Shown: piece by piece, positions 1 through 4,135 of the stretch
Layout: each line of letters starts with the position of its first letter
How positions within the stretch are numbered: the first letter of the stretch is position 1
NCBI GenBank assembly: GCA_029858165.1
Contig: JAOUFO010000143.1
Coordinates: forward strand, 1 to 5,504
Origin: Deltaproteobacteria bacterium
GTDB taxonomy: Bacteria; SAR324; JACQKK01
DNA length: 5,504 nt
Direction of reading: 5' to 3'
Translations under genes and position numbers: made by a program
Notes under the pieces: generated by a model
The model's database searches: none
Seen by the model: only the letters and a program-made list of their open reading frames with translations
Told to the model about the DNA's origin: nothing

Positions 1-925
1 TGGATTCTTTCAAGAACTTGCGCGGGTCAAAGTTGGATTTGTTTTCGGCCAGATGCTTGCGCACCGCGCCGGTGGAGGCCATCCGCAAATCGGTGTCAAT
101 GTTCACCTTGCGGACGCCGTGCTTGATGCCTTCCACGATTTCGGCCACCGGCACACCGTAGGTCTGGCCCATATCGCCCCCATAATTGTTGATGATGGCG
201 AGCCATTCCTGGGGCACCGAGGATGAGCCGTGCATCACCAGGTGGGTATCAGGGATGCGGGTGTGGATTTCTTTGATGCGGCTGATGGCCAGGGTTTCAC
301 CGGTGGGGGGTTTGGTGAATTTGTAAGCCCCGTGGCTGGTGCCGATGGCAATGGCCAGGGCATCCACCTTGGTATCCTTTACAAAGCGGGCGGCCTCTTC
401 CGGGTCGGTCAGCAATTTGGAGTGGTCAATTTTTTCGTCAGATCCGTGGCCGTCCTCCTCGCCCATCATGCCGGTTTCCAGGGATCCCAGCACCCCGATT
501 TCACCTTCCACCGATACCCCGCAGGCGTGAGCCATGTCGGATACCAGCCGGGTGACCCGCACATTGTATTCATAAGAAGAAGGGGTCTTCATGTCTGCCA
601 TCAGAGAGCCGTCCATCATCACGGATGTAAAGCCGCTTTGCATGGAGCGCATACACACCGCAGGCTCGGAGCCGTGATCCTGATGCATCACAATGGGGAT
701 GTTGGGGTACATTTCCACCGCGGCCAACAGCATATGGCGCAGGAAAGGCTCCCCGGCGTAGGATCGCGCCCCGGCGGAGCCCTGGATGATGACCGGAGAG
801 TCCGTGGCGGCGGCGGCCTGCATGATGGCGTGGATTTGCTCCATGTTGTTGGCGTTGAAGGCCGGAACCCCGTAATTGTGCTCGGCTGCGTGGTCCAACA
901 ATTGGCGTAAGGTCACCAATGGCAT
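1..925 (-). CDS. fba: Fructose-1,6-bisphosphate aldolase, class II (Calvin-cycle subtype), partial
   Basis: Zinc-dependent aldolase that reversibly condenses dihydroxyacetone phosphate with glyceraldehyde-3-phosphate to fructose-1,6-bisphosphate. Calvin-type members also make sedoheptulose-1,7-bisphosphate. It acts in the cytoplasm in glycolysis, gluconeogenesis or the Calvin cycle. Translating the minus strand from the ATG at 925-923 gives 308 residues before the left window edge. The family is usually about 345-360 aa, so roughly the last 40-50 residues are missing because of the window and not through damage. The N-terminus MPLVTLRQLLDHAAEHNYGVPAFN is family-typical. Visible active-site motifs are HQDHG (81-85, catalytic Asp83 and metal ligand His84), VEGEIGVLG (139-147), GTSHG (195-199, metal His198), MHGSSSVP (231-238, metal His232) and the phosphate-binding NIDTD (275-279). 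The start is supported by an AGGAG ribosome site (933-937 on the plus strand) 7 nt upstream. The gene has no same-strand neighbour inside the window. The Calvin subtype is inferred from overall resemblance; the class II aldolase call is secure. Confidence 0.95.
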   Translation of the reverse strand, partial: MPLVTLRQLLDHAAEHNYGVPAFNANNMEQIHAIMQAAAATDSPVIIQGSAGARSYAGEPFLRHMLLAAVEMYPNIPIVMHQDHGSEPAVCMRSMQSGFTSVMMDGSLMADMKTPSSYEYNVRVTRLVSDMAHACGVSVEGEIGVLGSLETGMMGEEDGHGSDEKIDHSKLLTDPEEAARFVKDTKVDALAIAIGTSHGAYKFTKPPTGETLAISRIKEIHTRIPDTHLVMHGSSSVPQEWLAIINNYGGDMGQTYGVPVAEIVEGIKHGVRKVNIDTDLRMASTGAVRKHLAENKSNFDPRKFLKES

Positions 926-962
926 TTGCGTTCTCCTGAAAGATGGGCGGAAAGGGGGAATG

Positions 963-1093
963 GTTTATCCGCCAAGGGTGGGGTGACCCCATCCTCGGCG
1001 TTGTTGTAAAGTGACTTCCTGAACCGGAAATATAGAAAATAAAACCACAAATCCGGCCCTGAATCAACAACCATCTGGATAAATCGGATAAAC
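963..1093. promoter_or_regulatory. Three copies of TTTATCC/GGATAAA upstream of the aldolase gene
   Basis: GGATAAA occurs twice in tandem at 1077-1083 and 1086-1092, with starts 9 bp apart. Its reverse complement TTTATCC is at 964-970. The outer pair matches over nine bases: CGGATAAAC at 1085-1093 and its reverse complement GTTTATCCG at 963-971. All three copies are in the upstream region of the aldolase. The arrangement suggests a possible regulator-binding word. I cannot assign a known regulator, and it does not obviously match the T-N11-A LysR pattern expected of CbbR. Confidence 0.3.
979..991. repeat. Perfect 13-bp palindrome in the aldolase leader
   Basis: TGGGGTGACCCCA is a perfect 6-bp inverted repeat around a single central base. 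It lies about 54 bp upstream of the aldolase start codon, on the 5' side of that gene. It could be an operator half-site pair or chance. As an RNA hairpin it would need to open the centre, because a 1-nt loop is not possible, so a DNA-binding role is the more natural reading. Function is unproven. Confidence 0.4.
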
Positions 1094-1163
1094 GGGGGCC
1101 ATCCTCCTCCCACCGACCACCCCTTTCCCCGAAGCCGCGGTTTTTTTTTGGCGGTCTAGCAGG

Positions 1164-1191
1164 TATAAAGGGTAAGGATTGGTTTTCAATC
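1164..1191 (+). repeat. Shared intergenic element, copy 1 (upstream of mntA)
   Basis: This 28-bp stretch starts TATAAAGGG and ends TTTCAATC. It aligns with 4033-4059 at 22 of 27 positions with a single one-base gap. It starts 130 bp before the mntA ATG. The second half contains a small inverted repeat, GGATTG (1176-1181) and CAATCC (1187-1192). A CCCTTTCCCC word lies upstream at 1121-1130, and the same 10-mer precedes copy 2 at 4011-4020. TATAAA could act as a -10 box, but no good -35 box is present at the right distance. The sequence similarity is directly visible; the role is unknown. Confidence 0.4.
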
Positions 1192-1293
1192 CCCTCTTTT
1201 GTGGTAAACCGGACTCAGCGGCCATTATCCCAAGGTGGATGGAATGCGCCCCGATGGCGGTGACTATTTCTCTTAGCATGATAAGGCAGAGGC

Positions 1294-1596
1294 ATGAATG
1301 AAATTCTGACCCCGGAGCAGTTGCGGGCGCTTTTGCGCGCATTCAAGGTCCGTTATGGCCGGGATTATCATTTGCAGACCTTGGGATATTTCGGATCCTA
1401 CGCCCGCAATGAAGCCACCCCACAAAGTGATGTGGATATTGTTTTTGAAACCGATGAACCAAATTTGTTCAGGGCCGCCAGCATGAGGGAAGCCCTGATC
1501 AATTTACTGGGCCACTCGGTGGATGTTGTCCGGTTGCGGGAAAAAATGAACCCCAGGCTGAAGGCCCGCATCCAAAAAGAGGCCGTGTATGTTTGA
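1294..1596 (+). CDS. mntA: MntA-type nucleotidyltransferase antitoxin (type VII TA)
   Basis: A 100-aa minimal nucleotidyltransferase. In characterised MntA/HepT pairs this enzyme neutralises the HEPN toxin by transferring AMP from ATP to the tyrosine of the toxin's R-X4-H-X-Y motif. The fold is shown by the signature G-S-X10-D-X-D: Gly34-Ser35, then Asp46 and Asp48 (GSYARNE...SDVDIVF), with Asp77 in HSVDVVRL as the likely third metal carboxylate. All catalytic positions are therefore present. The ATG at 1294 is preceded by AAGG (1283-1286) 7 nt upstream. The 3' end overlaps the toxin ATG by 8 nt (1589-1596), the tight coupling expected of this TA family. Its partner is disrupted by a mobile element, so the gene may now be an antitoxin without a functional toxin. 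The family call is confident; the symbol follows the family and not a close match I could check. Confidence 0.9.
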   Translation: MNEILTPEQLRALLRAFKVRYGRDYHLQTLGYFGSYARNEATPQSDVDIVFETDEPNLFRAASMREALINLLGHSVDVVRLREKMNPRLKARIQKEAVYV

Positions 1597-1786
1597 CCCT
1601 GCTTTGATGGTGGAGCGGCTTTCCGCCGTTTTGAAAATCCTGGAACGCATCCCCCGTCGTTTTTCGGGAATTAAAACCGCCGATGATTTTATTGCCGATG
1701 ATGCGGGCATTGACGGAATGGATGCCATTTGCATGAACCTGATCGCGGTGGGAGAGGAAATCAAACAAATAGACCGCAAGACAGAT

Positions 1787-1791
1787 GGTGA
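1787..1791. repeat. Target-site duplication GGTGA, left copy
   Basis: GGTGA immediately precedes the left terminal repeat and recurs at 1934-1938 after the right one. Collapsing the two copies recreates GAT-GGT-GAG-TTA-TTC (Asp-Gly-Glu-Leu-Phe), the continuous HepT reading frame. This confirms the duplication independently of the repeats. Confidence 0.85.
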
Positions 1792-1808
1792 GAGACCTCT
1801 GCATAACT
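1792..1808 (+). repeat. Left terminal inverted repeat of the MITE
   Basis: GAGACCTCTGCATAACT. It pairs with 1917-1933 with two mismatches (positions 4 and 13 of the repeat). The outermost GAG/CTC is shared by both ends, which sets the boundary and implies a 5-bp target duplication. Confidence 0.9.
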
Positions 1809-1820
1809 GCCAAAAGCTCC

Positions 1821-1896
1821 CGTTTTGATAAAAACGCGGGGGATTGGGGGCCGCAGCCCCCCAATCATATCAACCCCCTTCCCTTTGGGAAGGGGG
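1821..1896. repeat. Three consecutive hairpins inside the MITE
   Basis: Hairpin 1 is CGTTTT (1821-1826) with AAAACG (1831-1836) and a 4-nt loop that overlaps the toxin stop codons. Hairpin 2 is 1842-1851 with 1856-1866, ten pairs and one bulged C, closed by loop CGCA. Hairpin 3 is CCCCCTTCCC (1874-1883) with GGGAAGGGGG (1887-1896), a perfect 10-bp stem with loop TTT. The element therefore folds strongly in RNA on either strand. None is followed by a T tract on the plus strand, so a classical terminator is not indicated. Confidence 0.75.
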
Positions 1897-1909
1897 CAGG
1901 GGGATGGGG
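1887..1909 (+). other. Putative G-quadruplex motif within the MITE
   Basis: Four G runs (1887-1889, 1892-1896, 1899-1903, 1906-1909) are separated by two-base loops AA, CA and AT, which meets the standard G3+ N1-7 quadruplex pattern with very short loops. The first two runs are also the 3' arm of the hairpin at 1874-1896, so the two folds compete. The G-rich strand is the coding strand of hepT, so the motif would also be present in the mRNA. Confidence 0.6.
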
Positions 1910-1916
1910 AAAAACG

Positions 1917-1933
1917 AGTTGTGCAGAGGCCTC
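1917..1933 (-). repeat. Right terminal inverted repeat of the MITE
   Basis: AGTTGTGCAGAGGCCTC, which reads GAGGCCTCTGCACAACT on the minus strand. It matches the left end at 15 of 17 bases. The right target copy begins at the next base, 1934. Confidence 0.9.
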
Positions 1934-1938
1934 GGTGA
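1934..1938. repeat. Target-site duplication GGTGA, right copy
   Basis: Second copy of the 5-bp target sequence flanking the MITE. The following base (G, 1939) also equals the first base of the element, so a 6-bp duplication cannot be excluded. Confidence 0.85.
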
Positions 1939-2126
1939 GTTATTCAGCAGGTATCCCTCGGTGGATTGGCAGGGGGTGAAAGGGGTGCGGAATGTGTTGG
2001 CCCACGGCTATTTTGATGTGGACCACGAGGAATTGTTTGCCATATGCCAAAATGACATTCCGCAATTGATTGAGACCATCCGAACCATCCTTGAGGATTT
2101 AACGAATGGCCCCGCTTAACCCCCCT

Positions 2127-3824
2127 TTAGGATGCCTTGCGCATGGGGATCACCCTGGCTTTGCCGCTCCCTGTTTCCGATAACCGGAACCGGCTCAACA
2201 TATGGCGCAAGGCCTCCACCTGGGATGCCAACTCCTCCGATGAGGCCAAAAGCTCCTCTGATTGAGCCGCCGTCTGTTGAGTCACCTCCTCCACCTGAGT
2301 GAGGGCTTTGCTCACCTGACCCACCCCTGCCGCCTGACTGGTGGAGGCATCGGATATTCTGCCCACCAGATCGCTCACTTCATCCACCTCGGAACAAATG
2401 CCTCTAAACACTTCCGCGGTGGATTTTGCCAAAGCCACCCCATTGGCCGACCGTTCCAAAGAGGCTTCAATCATCTGCCCCGTTTCCTTGGCCGCATCCA
2501 GACTGCGGTTGGCCAGGGCGCGGACCTCATCGGCCACCACGCTGAAGGCCCTGCCCTTCACCCCGGCCTGAGCCGACTGAATGGCGGCGTTAATCGCCAG
2601 GATGCTGGTTTGAAAGGCAAAGTCATCCATCATTTTGATGACTTTGGAGATGTCCAGGTTGGACTGGTTGATGGATTCCATGGCCTCCAGCATTTCGGCC
2701 ATCCGGGTCAGCCCCACCTCCGCGTCCGAACGGGCCTTGGAGGCCATATCAAAAGCGTCATGGGCACTGGTGGCGTTTTCGCGGGAGGCCCCCGCCATCT
2801 CGTTCAGCGAACTGGATGTTTCCTCCAGACTGGCGGCCTGCTGGGTGGCGCCGTTGCTCAATGCCTGACTGGCATCCGAAACCTGACTGGACCCCACCCC
2901 GATCTGCTGGGCGGCCAACTGTACCTCACCCACCAGCGAAACCAGACTTTCCCGGGTTTTCAGCAAAGCGTTTCCAATTTCATCCTGACCGTCTTTGGGA
3001 GCCATTTCGTAGGTTAAATCCCCATCGGCGATACGGCTGAGTTGCCGGATGGCCCCGTCTTTCAGGTCTTCGGCAAAGTGGTCCATGGTTTCCGCCATCT
3101 GGCCGATTTCATCATGCTGGGCCAAATGGAGTCGGCTGGCCAAATGGCCTTGGCTCAACTGCCCTATCATCTCCATGGTTTTGCGCAAAGGAACCACAAT
3201 CAGACGTTCCACCAGAAACCAGCTAAACAGCGAAAACAACAGGGCCGCCCCCCCAATGGAAAACAACAGAACCATCAATTGGTTCATGGATTCCTGGGCG
3301 TGTTCATCCACCCTGGCGGTTACATGGTTCATGGCCTGCAACAGGTCCAGGTTCTTTGCAGTCAGTTTTTCCAACGCCGCCTCAAACGGAGGGGAATGAG
3401 GTATGGCGGTTAAAATCACCTGCACGGCAGGTTTTACCTCTCCCTCCCAAATCGTTTCCACCCCGGCCATCCGGGCAATGGCCTCTTCGTCATCCAAGGC
3501 TCTTATCCCCATTTCCGGGTTGCCATGCAACAAGGCGGTGTGTGATTTTTCAAACAGCTTGAAAGAATTGCCCAATTCTTTCCGGCTTTTCTCTATTTGA
3601 AGACCATCCGCAATCTGGAGAGCCTCCTTGGTCATTTTTTGGGTCAACATTCGCTGCCGACCGGAGATATTGACCAGATTGGACTCATCCTGATTTTCGT
3701 GTACGGCCCAGGCGGCATAAACCGCCCCCCCCACCGCGGCCAAGGCGATGGATGCGATGATGGAGACCAGCTTGGTTCGGATGCTGACGGTGTGATGGGA
3801 GGAAGGTTTGGTTTTGCTTTCCAT
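2127..3824 (-). CDS. Methyl-accepting chemotaxis protein with PilJ/NarX-like sensor
   Basis: A 565-aa inner-membrane chemoreceptor that would relay a periplasmic signal to CheA/CheW. In order: a short cytoplasmic N-terminus; transmembrane helix 1 (about 19-41); a periplasmic sensor of about 140 residues beginning with NLVNISGRQRMLTQKM (49-64), the conserved helix of the PilJ/NarX type-IV-pilus/nitrate-sensor class; transmembrane helix 2 (about 182-205); HAMP (about 206-255); a second HAMP-like segment (RQLSRIADGDLTYEM...DEIGNALL, about 260-288); a signalling coiled coil (about 295-540) with a methylation-type site at AASLEETSSSLNEMA (330-344); and the hairpin tip at about 400-432. The tip is unusual: IAFQTN-LALNAA-EAARAGE is replaced by FAFQTSILAINAAIQSAQAG, so the conserved Glu and Arg of the trimer contact are both Gln. 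There is no C-terminal NWETF-like CheR tether. The start has AAGGAG (3836-3831) 6 nt upstream. No che genes are adjacent. The ligand is unknown. Confidence 0.93.
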   Translation of the reverse strand: MESKTKPSSHHTVSIRTKLVSIIASIALAAVGGAVYAAWAVHENQDESNLVNISGRQRMLTQKMTKEALQIADGLQIEKSRKELGNSFKLFEKSHTALLHGNPEMGIRALDDEEAIARMAGVETIWEGEVKPAVQVILTAIPHSPPFEAALEKLTAKNLDLLQAMNHVTARVDEHAQESMNQLMVLLFSIGGAALLFSLFSWFLVERLIVVPLRKTMEMIGQLSQGHLASRLHLAQHDEIGQMAETMDHFAEDLKDGAIRQLSRIADGDLTYEMAPKDGQDEIGNALLKTRESLVSLVGEVQLAAQQIGVGSSQVSDASQALSNGATQQAASLEETSSSLNEMAGASRENATSAHDAFDMASKARSDAEVGLTRMAEMLEAMESINQSNLDISKVIKMMDDFAFQTSILAINAAIQSAQAGVKGRAFSVVADEVRALANRSLDAAKETGQMIEASLERSANGVALAKSTAEVFRGICSEVDEVSDLVGRISDASTSQAAGVGQVSKALTQVEEVTQQTAAQSEELLASSEELASQVEALRHMLSRFRLSETGSGKARVIPMRKAS

Positions 3825-3890
3825 GGTACGCTCCTTACCTTTTAGGGTCTAAGGAAATGTCACCCACACTTGAATTCCTTTCATAACTCC

Positions 3891-3919
3891 ATTATACCCG
3901 GAAGGCATCTACCCGGAAA
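3891..3919 (-). promoter_or_regulatory. Candidate sigma-70 promoter for the chemoreceptor gene
   Basis: On the minus strand a perfect -10 box TATAAT lies at 3896-3891. With 17-bp spacing the -35 position (3919-3914, TTTCCG) is poor. The start point would be near 3884, giving a leader of about 60 nt. A weak -35 with repeats lying over it is typical of promoters needing an activator, but this is inference. The plus strand also offers an overlapping weaker pair: TTGAAT 3870-3875, 17 bp, TATACC 3893-3898. Confidence 0.45.
3895..3918. repeat. Paired 9-bp direct repeat TACCCGGAA at the promoter
   Basis: TACCCGGAA occurs at 3895-3903 and 3910-3918, with starts 15 bp apart. On the minus strand these are TTCCGGGTA words; one covers the -35 position and the other touches the -10 box of the chemoreceptor promoter candidate. 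The position suggests a transcription-factor site. The regulator is not recognisable. Confidence 0.45.
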
Positions 3920-4007
3920 GAGGCTGCCAAAAAATCCTGCCTCCTGGTTAAAAAAAGGGGAAAAACCTTTCTCAATCTTTCAGGGGAGGTTTGGTGCTGT
4001 TTCCCGC

Positions 4008-4038
4008 TTGCCCTTTCCCCCCTATCCAGTGATATAAG
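4008..4038 (+). promoter_or_regulatory. Weak candidate promoter for the phosphofructokinase gene
   Basis: TTGCCC (4008-4013) and TATAAG (4033-4038) are 19 bp apart. Each hexamer is decent (4/6 and 5/6 to consensus), but the spacing is long. The inverted repeat TGCCCT (4009-4014) / AGGGCA (4037-4042) overlaps both boxes and could be an operator or a hairpin. If used, the leader would be about 90 nt. The alternative rightward pair at 3870-3898 is possible. Confidence 0.25.
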
Positions 4039-4059
4039 GGCAGGGATATGCTTTCAATC
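4033..4059 (+). repeat. Shared intergenic element, copy 2 (upstream of phosphofructokinase)
   Basis: A 27-bp stretch from TATAAGGG to TTTCAATC aligning with 1164-1191 (22 identical positions, one gap). It begins 103 bp before the phosphofructokinase ATG and on the same strand relative to the downstream gene as copy 1. The CCCTTTCCCC word at 4011-4020 precedes it, closer than the equivalent word precedes copy 1 (12 versus 33 bp). Confidence 0.4.
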
Positions 4060-4123
4060 ACCGGTGCCGCACAAAAAAGGACCCTTTAAAAAACCACCGC
4101 TTCATCTGCACAAAAACAAAAAC

Positions 4124-4128
4124 AAGGA
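4124..4128 (+). promoter_or_regulatory. Ribosome-binding site fixing the phosphofructokinase start
   Basis: AAGGA lies 7 nt before the ATG at 4136. It favours this ATG over an in-frame GTG at 4064, which has no such site and would add 24 lysine- and proline-rich residues foreign to the family. Confidence 0.75.
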
Positions 4129-4135
4129 ATCAACA

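Larger units (their letters stand above)
926..1293. other. Divergent intergenic region between aldolase and antitoxin genes
   Basis: These 368 bp hold no credible gene on either strand. They must contain the promoters and leaders for the leftward aldolase and the rightward mntA. I found no convincing -35/-10 pair for either. The region contains a 13-bp palindrome close to the aldolase start, three copies of the word TTTATCC/GGATAAA, a run of nine T at 1141-1149, and a 28-bp element (1164-1191) that recurs upstream of the phosphofructokinase gene. Each repeat is listed separately. Confidence 0.6.
1792..1933. mobile_element. 142-bp MITE-like element inserted in hepT
   Basis: A non-coding miniature inverted-repeat element. 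Its ends are GAGACCTCTGCATAACT (1792-1808) and AGTTGTGCAGAGGCCTC (1917-1933), which are inverted repeats matching at 15 of 17 positions. It is flanked by direct copies of GGTGA (1787-1791 and 1934-1938), the target-site duplication. One extra identical G could make this 6 bp. The interior is unlike the surrounding coding sequence: three hairpins (1821-1836, 1842-1866 and 1874-1896) and a G-rich tract. It encodes no transposase, so it would have to be moved by an enzyme encoded elsewhere. Element plus one target copy totals 147 bp, exactly 49 codons, so the host frame is kept but two stop codons are introduced. I cannot name the parent insertion sequence from this window. Confidence 0.9.
1589..2119 (+). 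pseudogene. hepT: HepT-type HEPN toxin gene interrupted by a MITE-like insertion
   Basis: HEPN-domain (DUF86/HepT) ribonuclease toxin, partner of the preceding MntA. The N-terminal part (1589-1786, residues 1-66, beginning MFDPALMVERLSAVLKILE) and the C-terminal part (1940-2119, beginning LFSRYPSVDW) join through Gly-Glu encoded by GGTGAG. This gives a continuous 127-aa protein of normal family length once the 142-bp element and one target copy are removed. In the joined protein the catalytic R-X4-H-X-Y motif is Arg85, His90 and Tyr92 (RNVLAHGY), encoded at 1988-2011, downstream of the insertion. As it stands, translation from ATG 1589 (AAGAGG site 6 nt upstream, inside mntA) runs into tandem in-frame stops, TGA 1826-1828 and TAA 1829-1831. 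This yields a 79-aa product that lacks the motif and ends in 11 residues encoded by the element. The downstream half stays in the same frame and otherwise undamaged, which suggests a recent insertion. The gene ends 7 bp from the convergent chemoreceptor gene. Confidence 0.9.
3825..4135. other. Divergent intergenic region between chemoreceptor and phosphofructokinase genes
   Basis: These 311 bp contain no gene. They hold a likely leftward promoter for the chemoreceptor near 3891-3919, 9-bp direct repeats, a second copy of the shared 28-bp element (4033-4059), and a weak rightward promoter candidate. The last 25 bases before the phosphofructokinase start are A-rich and unstructured (ACAAAAACAAAAACAAGG), which should favour translation initiation. 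Confidence 0.6.

Noticed and set aside
230..910. Open frame of 226 codons on the plus strand opposite the aldolase gene
   Set aside because: It mirrors the aldolase codons, has no domain, and the minus-strand aldolase motifs are unambiguous.
1131..1150. CCGCGG followed by nine T as an intrinsic terminator
   Set aside because: Only a 3-bp stem can be drawn before the T run, and no rightward gene lies upstream that it could terminate.
1286..1293. GCAGAGGC before mntA as a second MITE end
   Set aside because: Only eight bases match the terminal repeat. No partner end or target duplication was found nearby.
1826..1831. Programmed readthrough of the hepT stops to give a HepT with a 49-residue insert
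   Set aside because: The stops are tandem (TGA TAA) and sit in foreign element sequence, and the insert would be low-complexity. The in-frame length of 147 bp is a one-in-three coincidence.
1842..1896. CRISPR or tRNA-like structure in the hairpin-rich segment
   Set aside because: There are no repeated spacer units and no tRNA arm consensus. The structure is explained by the MITE.
4064..4135. Upstream GTG extension of the phosphofructokinase by 24 residues
   Set aside because: It has no ribosome site, its Lys/Pro/His-rich residues are unlike the family N-terminus, and a good AAGGA precedes the ATG at 4136.
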